Positions 1 to 12,544 are shown, counted from the first letter of the stretch. The stretch is 64,000 nt of DNA from Bimastos eiseni (GCA_959347315.1 OY365809.1:3079953-3143952); one strand, 5' to 3'. A program made the numbers and translations. Notes: generated from the sequence alone by a model not told the origin.

Positions 1-808
1 AGGACCACAAACTGCTTTTTTTCTCGTCAAATTCTGGGTAAGACTATTCGCAGAACGACCAAATTTACTCAGAAAAATATTCGGAGAACCTAATCAGATA
101 AAATGTGATCTTTATCATGTCTAATGATTTGATTTTCTAATGCTGCCTCAAACTGCAATCGAACGTGATTAAAAACTGAAGGTTTTGGCGTCCGAGAAGA
201 GAAGAAGAGTAAAAGCTTACAGACTGAAATTTTTATTCATTCCAATCCATCACGACGACCGTATATATAATATATTGGCATTCCTTAAAAAAGGTGTTTC
301 ATTATCCTTGGGTATGTTGATCTTCCGAACTTGGATCATCCCATTACAACTCTGGACACGACGCTTAATTGCTGGCAGAGCTTTTTAAATGTTGAGCTTA
401 CGATTACGATTTCTTAGTGAGAGCAATATCGATACAACTAATGATATAATATAATATAATGCAATGTAAGCATAGACAATGATTAATATTATCTGTTTTA
501 AGCAATACGTACGTTGAGACTTTATAAAAAAAACCAATGACAGTTACGTTTCTTTTTGGATTTTTATAAATCAATTGAGCGTATGACGCTTATTTATTAC
601 GCCACTTGCGTGGGAGACTTTTGAATGTAATTGGACACCTCTTTTAAGCGTGCTATTTGCTCAATTAAAGAAGCTCGAAGAAAATTGCTGACAAAATGCT
701 AAACGTGTTCGATTGGTCCTAAAATGAGACGTAATAATTATATGCCAAAGCATGTATATTGTCATTAGTTACTATAAAGCTAGGTATCCATTCGCGATGG
801 GTAGGCCT

Positions 809-1050
809 ACTCCACTGCTGCTGCCAATCTTGCAGTGCCTGTCCCAAGCCCGGACAAAAGGTGGAGGGGGACGAAAATTATCTGCGTATCGAAACAGCAC
901 AGTTTAACATCAACTTACTGACCAACGAGCGGTTCTAATTCCGTCACAGCACGTCTATGCCTTAGTCAAAGGCACTGCCAGTCCCAAGTCTAGATAAAGA
1001 AGGGGCGCGACGCTAATAATTTTCTATATAACACAGCGTCGTTTAACATG
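809..1050 (+). repeat. R105 repeat, two diverged copies in tandem
   Basis: Copies at about 809-907 and 971-1050 carry the R105 marks: CAGTG or CACTG followed by CCAGTCCCAAG, then GATAAAG, GGCGACGCTAAT and CGTTTAAC. The first is the more diverged. Confidence 0.7.
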
Positions 1051-1319
1051 ACATTCTCTGACGATCTCCTAATCCCTATGTGTACGCCCATGACCGCATG
1101 ACCGTGTTATTTTACACGAAGACAATCGAGAGTGAAAATCATTTTTTAATAAGAATTCCAATTTTAATGGACATAGGCCTTTTGTTGCTAAAAAAAATTT
1201 AGACTTATAATAAGACAATAAGACCACTTATTATTGCTACCATAATAGCAATTTATATACCGCAATAAGTAAGTATATTATTTATTAAACCAAATGCAGC
1301 ATATCCGCACTCTGGTATA

Positions 1320-2020
1320 CAATACATTTATAATAATAATAATAATTACAATAATAACAATAATAAAGATAATAATAATAATAATGATAACAATAATAAT
1401 AATAATATTAATGATGGTGATGATGATGATGATGACGATGATGATGAAAAGAAGACGACGATGACGATGATAATAATTATAATGATAATAATAAAGATAA
1501 TAATAATAATAATGATAATAGCAATAGTAATTCCGCTGCTATTCAACATTTCTATTAATTGTTTTCATTTAGGCTGATCTCAACACAAGTCTACACGATG
1601 AAGTGGGCGCTGTATACGGAGTCACGAGCCAGTGAGTTTTACATGAAATACACTGTACTGCCTTCTACTTATCGAGACTTCACTATACTATTAAACAACT
1701 GGACTTGAGGGCATTTTTCAACAGTTTTCGATAATAGTTTGCTATCGTCGTCTTCGTCATCGTCGTCTTCATCATCAGCGTTGTCGTCGTCTTCGACGTC
1801 TTCCTCGTCGTTGTCATTGTCATCGTCATCATCATCATCACCATTTTCGACGTGAATATCACCGTCCTTATGACCATTGTCATCATCATAATTGTCATCA
1901 TCATAATTATTCAACGATAGTGGCATCATCATAAAATGCTATATATGAACATTGCAATCGGCAACAGCTACAATAGCAACGACAGTATCATTATAATCGT
2001 CGTCGTCATCATCATCATGT
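1320..2020. repeat. Trinucleotide-rich tract (AAT, GAT, CGT, CAT)
   Basis: AAT-rich at 1329-1515, then CGT/CAT-rich at 1738-1900 and again near 2000. The Asp- or Ile-rich frames are artefacts. Confidence 0.85.
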
Positions 2021-2190
2021 GTTTCTGAGGCTTATGATATCACGGCGTTTGGTACGAGTATATGCTGTTGCTTCTTTCACTCATTTCGTCTGAAACCATA
2101 ACCTCTCGTCCTACTGCATTGTTCGGCATTTAGACAACTTCAAATCCTTTCTTTGAGACACTACATGTTAGTTATTAATGACCCGAACAT

Positions 2191-2290
2191 CGCCACTGGT
2201 AGCACTCCAATAGTGTCAGTCCCAAGCCTGGATAAAGGAGGAGGGCGAAGAAAATGAGCTTTGTTATCGCAGTGTCGTAAAACTGCAACA
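2191..2290 (+). repeat. R105 repeat
   Basis: Contains CGCCACTGG, GTCAGTCCCAAGCCTGGATA, AAGGAGGAGGGCGA and CAGTGTCGTAAAACTG. It lies about 95 bp left of the hAT-like element at 2393. Confidence 0.85.
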
Positions 2291-2392
2291 ACCCCTATCA
2301 CCGTCATCAAATTAACTAAAGCCATTACTGTGACCTAGCGCCGAAGCTGTATGATTGTGTGAATACGGATTTACAAATTCATAGATATCATT

Positions 2393-3262
2393 AGGCCCCT
2401 GTGGTTTATGCGAAATCTTTTCGTAAATTATGCGAACTCAATTTGGAGATTATGTGGAGGAGAAACTCAAATTATGCGAATTTATGCGATTTCGTCTAAA
2501 AATTAAATGCATATTGAAAACAACCGTGTATTAATGCATAAGTTCATACGATATCAAGCGCAAGCAGAATGTCGCATTTAACTTGTAGTGCGGCTCATTC
2601 CATATCGTTGAAGCTCAAATGGTTCAGTAATAATACTAATAGACTATAATAATTTTATATTCCTTCATTATTACTAGGCTATATAGTTCTCCACCGGTTG
2701 CAGTGTTTTGAATTTCAGAATCACCAGCATCTCCACTTTGAGAGAATGGCGATTATCGGCCAAGAAGCTCTTATTTTGCTTTCACATTGTGCAAATATCG
2801 GACTTATGATTTTGTTCACTCACCGAGTTCATAGAATTCAGAATGATACTGCCGTGCGTGCTCGGTTTTTCACGTCGATCTTCTCGTGCTTCTTAGTCAC
2901 CTTCATTTACTAGAACCAGCTTTTTCTTTGTCAGCCATCACCGTACTAGTCTGACTTTTAGTCATAAATCTGGACCTTTCCAAGCAAGATTTTTGGAAAG
3001 TAAGCACGAGCGCCTATAATGAAGCCAGAAGTACGTAATCACTGATCAGTCATCATATGCGTCATCAACAATAACGTCGTATGGTTGATAAAACTATAGT
3101 TTCAATAGGCTAATAATATCCTAGGCAAGCTAGTTATAGCTGACACTGACTGAAATTACGAACATTATGCGAAAACTTTCCACTTATGCGAAAACCGCTA
3201 ATTTATGCGGAAACCATCAAATTATGTGAAAAATCGCATAATTACTTAAATCACGGGCCTTC
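2393..3262. mobile_element. Nonautonomous DNA transposon, hAT-like, about 870 bp
   Basis: Flanked by the 8-bp sequence ATATCATT on both sides (2385-2392 and 3263-3270). The ends are inverted: AGGCCCCTGTGGTTTATGCG on the left against AGGCCCGTGATTTAAGTAAT read from the right. Both ends carry repeated ATTATGCGAA-type motifs (2405-2490 and 3165-3240). No transposase is recognisable inside. The right end is ambiguous by about 2 bp. An 8-bp duplication is typical of hAT elements. Confidence 0.7.
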
Positions 3263-4422
3263 ATATCATTGCATATACATAATTGTATTGCATCTGAAGA
3301 TCAGTAAAGCAATTATCAGTTTTACTAAACAATTTGCAATTAATTTGCTAATCGATTAAGCAGATAGCTCATTCTTATTCTAAGTGACTGACTATAAGAC
3401 TTTGCCAATTCAAACTCCATTCGAAAGCAAATCTCTGTAGTCAATTCAGATTCCAATTGAATTGATATTTGCCCATCCGAGCTATCCCTACTAATAGAGC
3501 AGCTCATTCAGAGACGCTCTCGGCGTGACAGCCGCGAGGAATTAGGATAGAAAAAGTCTTCATGAAGGCAGCAAACGGGGGAGAGATTTTAGAGCGTAAA
3601 TAGGGTAATTTCATTCCAGCAGCATGGAAGGGCCCACAAGACTTCATTTGGGCCATGAAATTGTTACAGTAGTTCAATCATTCATTTTAACATTTGTATA
3701 GCGCCTTCTCAGGAAGTATATTCGGAGGCCCTCCCAGCCCAACCACGGCGATACAAAATTAATCAGTCTTTACTTAAGTGTTTTTAAATTTCTGTGTTGG
3801 GCAATGGTTCTGTAGGCCTACGTATTTCATTATTCTAATGTTTACGTTCAAATTTGTGTTAAGCGCTATATATATTTAGATAATAGGATTTAATAAACTG
3901 GGCTTATGTCGATTATCATTACTTTACGATTACAGTTAAAACATTGGTTACTGTTACTATGGCCTAAGATCGGAATTACGTCTCATTGGACACCTTTAAA
4001 ACGTATAAAATCCGCTCTATATATAAAACTTTTAAAGCCACTTTAATAACGTCGGGAAAAACTCTACTGATTAATACAGCTCATCGTCTATAACGCACCA
4101 CTCATGAAGTCTACTCAACTTGTTAAACGAAGGCGCATTACTCCTTGGCAACAGTCGCATTTCTAACGGGAGTGCGTTCCAGGTGGAACGGCCAGCAACT
4201 GAGAAATAATGTACACGTAGGATCAGGTGCAAATCACTTCTTCGCATGCTTAATATATAAAGTTTGGATGATAAGACATGAATTGTTTTCTCTTTGCGCT
4301 ACGTTCAGGTTCGAGAGCAGCATGAGCATGTCGATAACGAGCTACACGAAAGTCTGTTCCTTCGGAAAACAAGTCGTCGAAAAGGTCGAGGTAAGAACAA
4401 AGCAGGACAACTCTGCCTCTAT

Positions 4423-4803
4423 CTGCACTCTGGCAATGCCATTCCCGAGCCTGGATAAAGGAGTAGGGTGATTCTAATGATCTTTGTAATCACAAAGTTT
4501 CGTTACACTGAAACTACGACAACTACTCTACGACAACTTATACATAATGCGACACGAACGGTTAAAACTGTTTATAGTAACTACACACCTCTTTTACGGT
4601 GACACTCGCCACAATATATCTAAATGAAGAAAGTACTCAAACAATTACGCTGGTGTTGATAAGAAAAAAGAAAGATAAACGTGAGTACTGGAAAATCTAC
4701 CACTGATTATACTTGAGCAGTGCCAAACCTCAGCCTAAATAAAGGAGGAGGGCGACCCTAATAATCTTTGCTATCACACAGTGTCGTTAAACTGAAACAG
4801 CAA
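4423..4803 (+). repeat. R105 repeats, two copies (4423-4518 and 4701-4803)
   Basis: Both have GGATAAAGGAG or AAATAAAGGAGGAGGG and a CGTTA-type end. An open frame over the first copy has no protein resemblance. Confidence 0.8.
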
Positions 4804-4839
4804 CTATAGACTCAGATCACATTAAAAAACATTCTCCTG

Positions 4840-5254
4840 ATTAATACTGGGTTCGAAGAAGTAAGTCGCTAGAACCGGCTTATTCGCAGGCACAGAGTCA
4901 AAAATATCCAAAGGGTCAAAATCTGTTCAAGGTCAAGATCAAGGTGCTCAGAATAACAGACGATCAGTGTCCGATTTGCTACAATGGGGTTGTATACAGT
5001 GTTGATACAATGGGGGATTCTTCAAATTCCCTTCTTCAACTTCCCAGAAATTCTCATCAGTTCATCTCCCTTTTACTCTTTTGACAAATCGGACCCTGAA
5101 GAAATTGCATGGCGTTTATGACTGAAGCTGCGGTGGGTAACGGAAGAGGAAGGATTGAAATAGGGTTTCTGAAAGAGGGGTTATTTCAGAACGAAATACC
5201 TTAGGAGAGATAACAAGAAATGACCTGAGATCCGAGATATATATAAATATATAA

Positions 5255-5288
<34 letters not shown>

Positions 5289-5455
5289 CTGTTATTCTGA
5301 GCACCTTGATTTTGACCTTGAACAGATTTTGACCCTTTGGATATTTTTGACTCTGTGCCTGCTAATAAGCCGGTTCTAGCGACTTACTTCTTCGAACCCA
5401 GTATTAATCCTGAGATCCGAGATATATATAAATATATAAATATATAAATATATAA

Positions 5456-5493
<38 letters not shown>

Positions 5494-5556
5494 TTATATA
5501 TTTATATATATCTCGGATCTCAGGTCATTTCTTGTTATCTCTCCTAAGGTATTTCG

Positions 5557-5560
<4 letters not shown>
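4840..5560. repeat. Interlocking inverted repeats around AT-rich palindromes
   Basis: Arm A 4840-4959 is inverted as 5288-5408 with only a few mismatches. Arm B 5189-5275 (ending in GATCCGAGATATATATAAAT) is inverted as about 5475-5560. Part of B is repeated directly at 5409, so 5409-5523 is itself a near-perfect palindrome of about 115 bp with CCTGAGATCCGAG at its ends. A long (AT)n run follows. Confidence 0.9.
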
Positions 5561-5614
<54 letters not shown>

Positions 5615-6977
5615 TTCGTCGGCTTCTTTCATCTCTTTGCCGACAATATTGTTACCCTTTCCAGATTTCACGACTCCACTAGTCTCTCCGGATGTTTTCT
5701 ATCTTCATCATTACTCTGATTTTCTCGCATTATCGACAGATCATGTATCACGTTTCTACCTGCTGGTCCACTCTCCTTCTATCCTCTGCTATCTTTGCCT
5801 ACCTCCTGCTCTATACTCTTCTGCTCCATCTCCTACGCGCCGCTCTTATTCTCTTCCTTTCCTCACCTGTTATTACATACTAGTTTCCTCCATCGTTCAC
5901 CGCCTCCTCAGCTGGGCCCATCCTATTTTCTCGCACTCAACACTCTACTGCTTCTTCATCTTTCCGAAAAATCCTCCGCGCTTGTTATTCTTATTTCTTG
6001 TCATCCCTTACAAAAATCAAGTGCTAAAAGCCTTCAAGCTGTGTTGTGATATTTACAGATTTACGTAACTTATTTCTTGTCAAGAATGTCTTATAATATT
6101 ATTGTTTATTTTCAAGCTTTTATATTCTTCATCCTTTGTCGGCCATCTCGCTTATTTTTTACATTTCATCTCTTTTTTTGGCCAATTCGACTAGCATTGT
6201 ATTTTTTAAATGCGTTCACAATTATTTACAGTTCTGTACAATGCAATGATACATGACAATTGCAGATCAGATGATATACTAATTTATGTAACAGTTCAAC
6301 CGTTCTTCTTCGCTTGAAATGTTGACATCATTCATTTATAAAATATTATTAACAACTGTAATTGCGTACTGGCAAATGACATTATATGTCTAAACAAACA
6401 TTTAAATATTTTTCACTTATTAAATGTTTTACTTTTATTATTTATCAGCATACAAATTTCTTAAGATACAAAATAATGGCATTAAACTTCGTTATCAATG
6501 ATTATTCATGTGACAATGCTATTAAATCATGCAGTAAGATTAAACAAACTATTAAAACAAGTGAATAGCTATCAAAGATGTCATTTATGAGTTTAGCTTG
6601 GTATCTTATTTTACACAAATGATTCAAAAATAAACATTGCATAATATTGACATAATTCATTTCAATATTTTTCCTTTAATTACTAGTTATTTTAATTTGC
6701 AATTTGGGTGCGCGTCTACTTTTAATTATATATTGTTGATGCAACCCGTAAAACGGGGGTGTAAAATTATGAAAATTTGTCACTGATCCTATTGCGTAGT
6801 CTAGCCATCTGCTTGTTTCCCAAAGGCATCGTCGTTGGAATATATATATATATATTTATATATTTATATATATAATGAAACAAGTCATATATATATATAT
6901 AATGAATAAGTCATATATATATATATATAAGGTATGTAGACAGATAGGTATAAGCTATGTAGACCAATAGTTGGTTA

Positions 6978-7070
6978 CTTGTTGTTTAACTACACTGCTT
7001 TGTTAAAAAGGTTATTGGTGTCGCCCTCCTCCTTTCACTAGGTTTGGGACTGACATTGCCAGCGTGCGAG
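6978..7070 (-). repeat. R105 repeat
   Basis: The plus strand reads GTTTAACTACACTG, GTCGCCCTCCTCCTTT and TTTGGGACTGACATTGCCAG, the reverse of the R105 order. Confidence 0.83.
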
Positions 7071-7283
7071 TATGTCAGGTTAGTCGCTGTTTAACAGCCC
7101 TGTATCAGAAGCAATAGTGATAGTAGGTAGTCCTTTATTTAGCATTTAAACACCTCTAACTTGTTTGTATTGAACTATATATATTTGAAAGTTTCGTTCG
7201 ATTATTATTTGAATCCAGAGTTTAACAATTATTATTTGGTTTAGCACAGCTAACAATGTCAATTGTACTCTTACGGTTTCACT

Positions 7284-7576
7284 CAGAGGTGTAACAAGGT
7301 TTTGAAAAGAGGGGGGCATTATTTCAAAAATACTGCGCGAGAAAAAATGTTTGCCCCCACTTTTTGAATTCTTCCCCCCCAGAAATTTGAAAAATGGGGG
7401 GCATAAATTATCTTAACAAAAGTCATCCTAAAAAGCCATTGGAGAAATACAAAAAGAACCAATTTGAGGGGCACATGGGGGCACTGAGCACTAAAACTGG
7501 GGGCTTTGCCCCCCCCTTCGTTTTGAAGCTGGGGAGGGGACGGTGCCCCCCGTGGCTCCCGCCTGTTATACCTCTG
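7284..7576. mobile_element. hAT MITE, 293 bp, with perfect 8-bp target duplication
   Basis: Starts CAGAGGTGTAACAAGG and ends, read from the other strand, CAGAGGTATAACAGGCGG. The flanks are GTTTCACT at 7276-7283 and GTTTCACT at 7577-7584. The inside is rich in runs of G and C. It has no coding capacity; open frames on both strands across it are spurious. Confidence 0.9.
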
Positions 7577-7874
7577 GTTTCACTCAACTGTTTTTGATGT
7601 ATTTTAGACGGAATTTCCTGCGTGTGAATACGGAAGGTATGTTTATCGAATGGAGAGATCATCGATGTGCGAATACATGGTCAACTTTATCCACAAGCTA
7701 AGGCAACTCCCAGAAAACTATATGATGAACAGCGTTCTAGAAAACTTCACAGTACTTCAGGTAAAAACGGATTATTCGCTTATTAACGGTTTGGGTTATG
7801 GTCTCGCTTGGGTTAGTAGTAGTCTTGAGACTCTCGATGAGCGGGATTTAGTTGTAACAGGAGTTAGGAAAACA

Positions 7875-8042
7875 GTCAGTAATTCATTCAGTCGGTCGGT
7901 TAATCAGTCAGTCAGCCAGTCACTCAGGCAGTCAGTCAGTCAGTCAGCCAGCCAGTCAGTAAGTCAGGCAGCCAGCCAGCCAGGCAATCGGGCAGTCAGC
8001 AAGTCAGGCAGTCAGCTAGCCAGACAGCCAGAAGTCAGTCAA
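7875..8042. repeat. CAGT/CAGC tetranucleotide tract
   Basis: Diverged CAGT, CAGC and CAGG units. A Ser/Gln/Val-rich frame over it is an artefact. Confidence 0.85.
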
Positions 8043-9114
8043 TCTGTTATTATTATTTGAATTGATTAATATTGCTTTCTGTTTGTGAACTGTTGCATCA
8101 TGCAGGTAATCAAAAACACCGACACAGATGAAACGTTGCTTTGCATCGCCTACGTTTTTGAAATCGCCACAAGAGGCAGTCAGCAAAATATCTATCGACT
8201 CGTAAGCGACTGACTGACACCCTGCTCTGTATCTACTGGTTCTCTGCCTCGTCGTTGTCGTCAGCGTCGACATCAGTTGAGAATTGTTTCTCGTCGAGTG
8301 AATTGTTAAATTGAAAACGGAAGAGAGAATTGAACTCAATAAATAATGGTTATAAACACAGAAAATTGAATGATGTCAATAATGATACTTACCGAAAGTT
8401 ATGGCTGTAGTTCCTTGACCGTTGTAACTTCTGAAGGTACTAAATATAGGCGTGCTATTTTTTGATGGCCTAGGGCAATATAGTAAATTTTCCACTGGCG
8501 AAAAGGAACCATCCAAAAACTAAGAAGAATGAAAATGCAGCCTTATCAAGACGGCTCAGGCCTAACGTGTTACTGTCTAGTTCTACTGACGCGTTTGTTA
8601 TCTCCGGAAAATGGATTTCTCTTTGTCTTTGTAGTTTAGGAGAGTTTCAAAACGCACCCGACAATCTCTGACAACTAATTGACTATTTAATTAGCTGTAA
8701 AGGGAAAATCAAATAAAATGTGATGTGTACACAATTTCAGAAAATACACATTTATAAAATATAATATATACATTATATATATATCAAGCAAACTATTTAA
8801 AGGTGTGTAAATACTGAAAAGATTCAGCCTCGTCATTGGATTGGATCGAGAGTTTAGCGACAGCTTTTGACAACAGAGGCCGTTGCCGTCGACAGAAATT
8901 TGCTCAGCATTACAGCACAATAATTTGTAGCCTCGTCAAACAGTTACTAGCATATTTAGTATTTATACTGAGGCATTAAATATTCAGCGTATAATGAAAT
9001 ATATTGGCAATACTCATCTGTTTTAAGCAATGTAATGCAATAAAGCAATGTGATGTAATTTAAGTTTTCGAAATTTGTTAACGTTTACAGGATTACGAAT
9101 AAAATAATGATGAT

Positions 9115-9365
9115 AATAAAGGCAATTACAAACCGTGGCATGATTACAAGAACAGTATGAACAAATGCTGACATGCTGTCACAAGAATTGAATTGAACTG
9201 TGGACAGTCATGCAAGGCGTCCATTACGTTATACATCCAGTTCAACATCCGCCGCCGCCAAGCGAAAGAAGTACTAGGGATAGGCCTACGATAATCGAAC
9301 TCGGTTCCTCAGCTCTGCGCACCAGTGTGTTAAAGATTACTCTAGGTCCCTCTTCCCATGAGTAG
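9115..9365 (-). mobile_element. tRNA-related SINE (SINE-2), copy 1
   Basis: It matches 53955-54200 over shared blocks CAGTATGAACAAAT, AGTCATGCAAGGC, CGCCAAGCGAAAGAAG and TCGAACTCGGTTCCTCAG. On the minus strand the last block is GAGGAACCGAGTTCGA, which resembles a pol III box B. A possible box A lies upstream of it. The tRNA origin is less sure than for SINE-1. Confidence 0.65.
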
Positions 9366-9417
9366 CGTTTGAATCATTCAAACAACTGAGCTGAAGTCTG
9401 AGTAGACTTTTTGTCTG

Positions 9418-9544
9418 TAATGTAATGTAATGGAAAATTTATATAGCGCCACTCAGTATCAGAGGCGCTCGTAACTCAACACGTGGCTAAATGGGAAGCA
9501 GGAAGGGGAGTCTGTCCCAGCTGGCTGTACCCACGTAGGTCATG
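9418..9544 (+). repeat. ATATAGCGCC-type dispersed repeat
   Basis: TGTAATGTAATGGAAAATTT then ATATAGCGCCACTCAG, CAGAGGCGCT, ACTCAACACGTGGCTAAA and CAGCTGG. Related segments occur at 13620-13815 and, as the start only, at 3680, 18460, 18540 and 55150. The hAT element at 9545 interrupts it. Confidence 0.7.
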
Positions 9545-9968
9545 TAGGGTTGCCAGATACCTTTTCTGAAAATACCGGACACCTTCCCAATCCCATCCTT
9601 CCCTTCCCGGGTATCACGCAAAGCGGGGGAGGGGTACGAGAGTATTACCCATGGGAAAATTGTGTATATTGTTATATTACTGTTATCAGTGCATTTTTTT
9701 GAAATAGGAATCATAGGATTGATTGTGTTTCATGGGCTTCCTCACAGGGAGGGGGTAAAACCGTAAAAAACCCTCTCTGAACCCTCCCCATTTGATTTTT
9801 GAAAAAAATAATGTGTAAATAATAAAACGAGCACGAACACAAACAGAAATTGAGAAAATTTTAGAAAAACCGGACATATACATGTCCGGTATTTATTTTA
9901 ATTTTATCCCGGACAGTCTGCTCAAATACCGGACTGTCAGGTTAAAAACCGGACACCTGGTAACCCTA
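9545..9968. mobile_element. hAT MITE, 424 bp, with perfect 8-bp target duplication
   Basis: Starts TAGGGTTGCCAGATACC and ends CACCTGGTAACCCTA, so the termini are inverted. The flanks are AGGTCATG at 9537-9544 and 9969-9976. The interior repeats the motif ACCGGACA, including inverted copies near 9870-9900. It has inserted into a copy of the ATATAGCGCC repeat that begins near 9418. Confidence 0.88.
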
Positions 9969-10343
9969 AGGTCATGCGCTATATTGATAGGCAAATGTAA
10001 GAGTAGGCCCACAAGCTTTCATATAGCGACCGTATGATTTCAACGATGTAGGTTGAACGGTTGGTCAATTTGAGATAAAACGAAATTTTTAATATTACTA
10101 TTATTATCATTAATGTTATTATTATTATTATTATTGTTACTACTACTCATGAGACCTACATTGACTGCATTGTGAGCGGCATACTTAATGCCTCAGTATA
10201 AATAGGTTGTAGATGTCTGGCTTCTACCTCCATTTTTAAGCAGCATTTAAACACCTTTATATATAGCTTGTTACAATGATTATAAGTTTAACCGTGTGAC
10301 TAATGGAGCAGATAAAGTTCGTCATTGCTTCTTTTTAACCAAA

Positions 10344-12129
10344 TTATATATAATTATCAGGTTGCAGATCAGCTGCCAGAGCAATTCTAAGATTTGCATG
10401 TAGATTAGCATCCGTCAGCCGTGATCGTAATTTTGTTTTAACAAGCGTCATCTTTGAAAATGCTTGTTCACACAGGTATGTACTCGCAAAAAGAGATAAA
10501 ATACGAGCAGCATGATTTCGCAAAAATGGAACGATTTCCCTTAGAAGTTGTTGGTAAAATGTTTTTGTGTCTGTGCATGCAAATTTTACTTTCAGAGCAG
10601 TATTGCATTGCAAATCAATCAACTCCATCTGTATAGCACCATTGACAGTATTGGGATTGATTTCAAATGGATTACTAAACGGCTGAAACTCTGCCTCCTT
10701 CTCTCGGAAAGCTGAGAAACGTTTTCTAAATGCATCACAGATGCTTACCACTTTCTTTGAATATTTGGAAGAATCGAAAACAACATGTTATTTAAGAGCA
10801 TCAATTTTAGCCTTGTTCAATTGTTCAAAGTGATCGCAACATCCTTGCTCAAGCTGAGATGCCCACAGATGCAGTTTTGTTTCAAACGCACGTATCAGAT
10901 CAAATGCTTCAGTGATAACAAGATCTTTGCCTTGCAGTTTGCAGTTCAATGTATTTAAATGAGCAGTGATATCTATTACAAAAGCAAAATCTGCCATCCA
11001 CTCTGGATTAGATAATTCCGGCACTGGTTTATTTTTGCGAACCATGAACAGTTCAATTTCCTCTCGAAGCTCAAAAAATCTTTTAAGCACATTGCCTCTG
11101 CTCAGCCATCACACTTCGCAGTGGTATAAGACGTCAGTGTATTCAGCTTCCAGTTCTGACTTTGGAACTGCCGATGATTGAGACCTCGTGCTTTGATGAA
11201 ATTTACTGTTTTAACTACAACACTCATTACATTTTCTAAGTTGGCGATTTGACTGCATGAAGCTTGTTGGTGGATAATACAGTGGATTGGTATAGCTTCT
11301 ATTGGTGAATTAACTCCTAGTTGATTTGCTTTCACAAGTGATACAAATCCTGCATTTTTCCCAATCATTGACGGAGCCCCATCGGTGGCTAAACCGGCAA
11401 GTTTTTCCAGTGGCAAATGTAATTGGGCCAACACTTTTAAAAATTCTTCATACACATCCAGTCCTCTGGTAGTATCGTGCAATGCAACGACCTGCGCCAA
11501 TTCTTCAGTTACATGTAAATTGTCATCTACGCCACGCACAAAAAACATTATCTGGGCATAATCTGTAATATCAGTGCTTTCATCAGTAGCAATGGAGAAA
11601 AATGCAAAAGTCTTAGCTCTTTCGCACAGTTGCTTTGTCATATCATCAGCTATCTCGTTGACTCTCTGTGCAACAGTGTTGCGTGATAAACTAACGTTCG
11701 CAAAGAACTGTTTTTTATCCGGACACAAAATTTCTGAAGCAGATGACATACAATCCTTAATAAACTCTCCCTCCGAAAATGGTTTCATTGCCTTGGCAAT
11801 TTTGTGAGACAATGCATAGCTTGCTTCAACCGCCGACAACGAGTGGTTTCTAACTTGTTTAAACACATTTTGTTGCTTCGATAAATTCTTTCTTAGTTCG
11901 TCGGCCTTTCTCGTCTACTTCCTCCTTCGAAAGTGTCATACAAACAACTGTGCTTTGTTTCATAATGTCGGCGAAGGTTATACTCCTTTAACACACTCAC
12001 CTTCTCGTGGCAGATCAGGCAAACTGGATCTCCATTATACTCGATGAGAAAATAAAGTTCAGTCCAAACATCTCTAAGTGCTCTGCACTCACTGTCGACT
12101 TTTCGTTTTTTGCTCGATTTTGAAAACAT
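10344..12129 (-). pseudogene. Decayed hAT-family transposase (ZBED/GTF2IRD2-like)
   Basis: A transposase relic on the minus strand. From its 5' end: an N-terminal BED/zinc-finger-like segment (12129 down to about 11900) with CLICHEK and RRHYETKH; the catalytic region (about 11866-11160) with ATDESTD, ATDGAPSMIGK and IHCIIHQ; a middle segment (11090-10788); and a C-terminal hAT dimerisation segment (10751-10344) with CEQAFSKMTLVKTKLRSRLTD. The order matches hAT transposases of the GTF2IRD2/ZBED type. It is broken by a frameshift near 11906, a frameshift near 11150, a TGA in the WLSRGNVLKRFFELR block near 11111 and an in-frame TAA at 10788-10790. It cannot make an active transposase. A matching terminal repeat lies at 12399-12412. 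Confidence 0.9.
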
Positions 12130-12398
12130 TTTAAGAATAATTTCATTTAAAATTTAAATATTTAAAATTTGTAGATAGCCAATATAATAAACCGGAAACA
12201 ATGTTTTTTTTCGATGACGTGTGAAACTGAGATTTAAAGGTTTGTGCGCCGCTAAATAATAAGAATAAGACACAGATGATTTTAGTGATTTAATGAGAGA
12301 ATGCATTGTTTTATTGAAATTTTTCTTGGATTGGTGTGATGGTGCGCGGGCCAGAAATAAATTGTCGTTGGGCCAGATTTGGCCCGCGGGCCGTACGT

Positions 12399-12412
12399 TT
12401 GACACCTCTGAG
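12399..12412 (-). repeat. hAT terminal inverted repeat (5' end of the transposase element)
   Basis: On the minus strand this reads CAGAGGTGTCAAAC, followed by a GC-rich GGCCCGCGGGCC segment. The same start is seen at 60339 and 61087. It marks the 5' boundary of the element that carries the broken transposase. No matching 3' terminus was found left of 10344, so that end seems lost or diverged. Confidence 0.8.
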
Positions 12413-12544
12413 TTATATGAATCTATCGGCGATTACACGTTCAAGGTTATCCTGCAGAGTACCAGGATGTAACTTTATCCATCACAAATCAGATAACAGA
12501 TTATCGCTCGCAATGTATCGTAAGAGACGATCACTGATTGGCTG

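Noticed and set aside
2698..2913. 71-codon frame as a transposase piece
   Set aside because: It lies inside the hAT-like element but shows no transposase motif in any frame I read.
4145..4471. 108-codon open frame as a gene
   Set aside because: Overlaps an R105 repeat, resembles nothing known and has no splice support.
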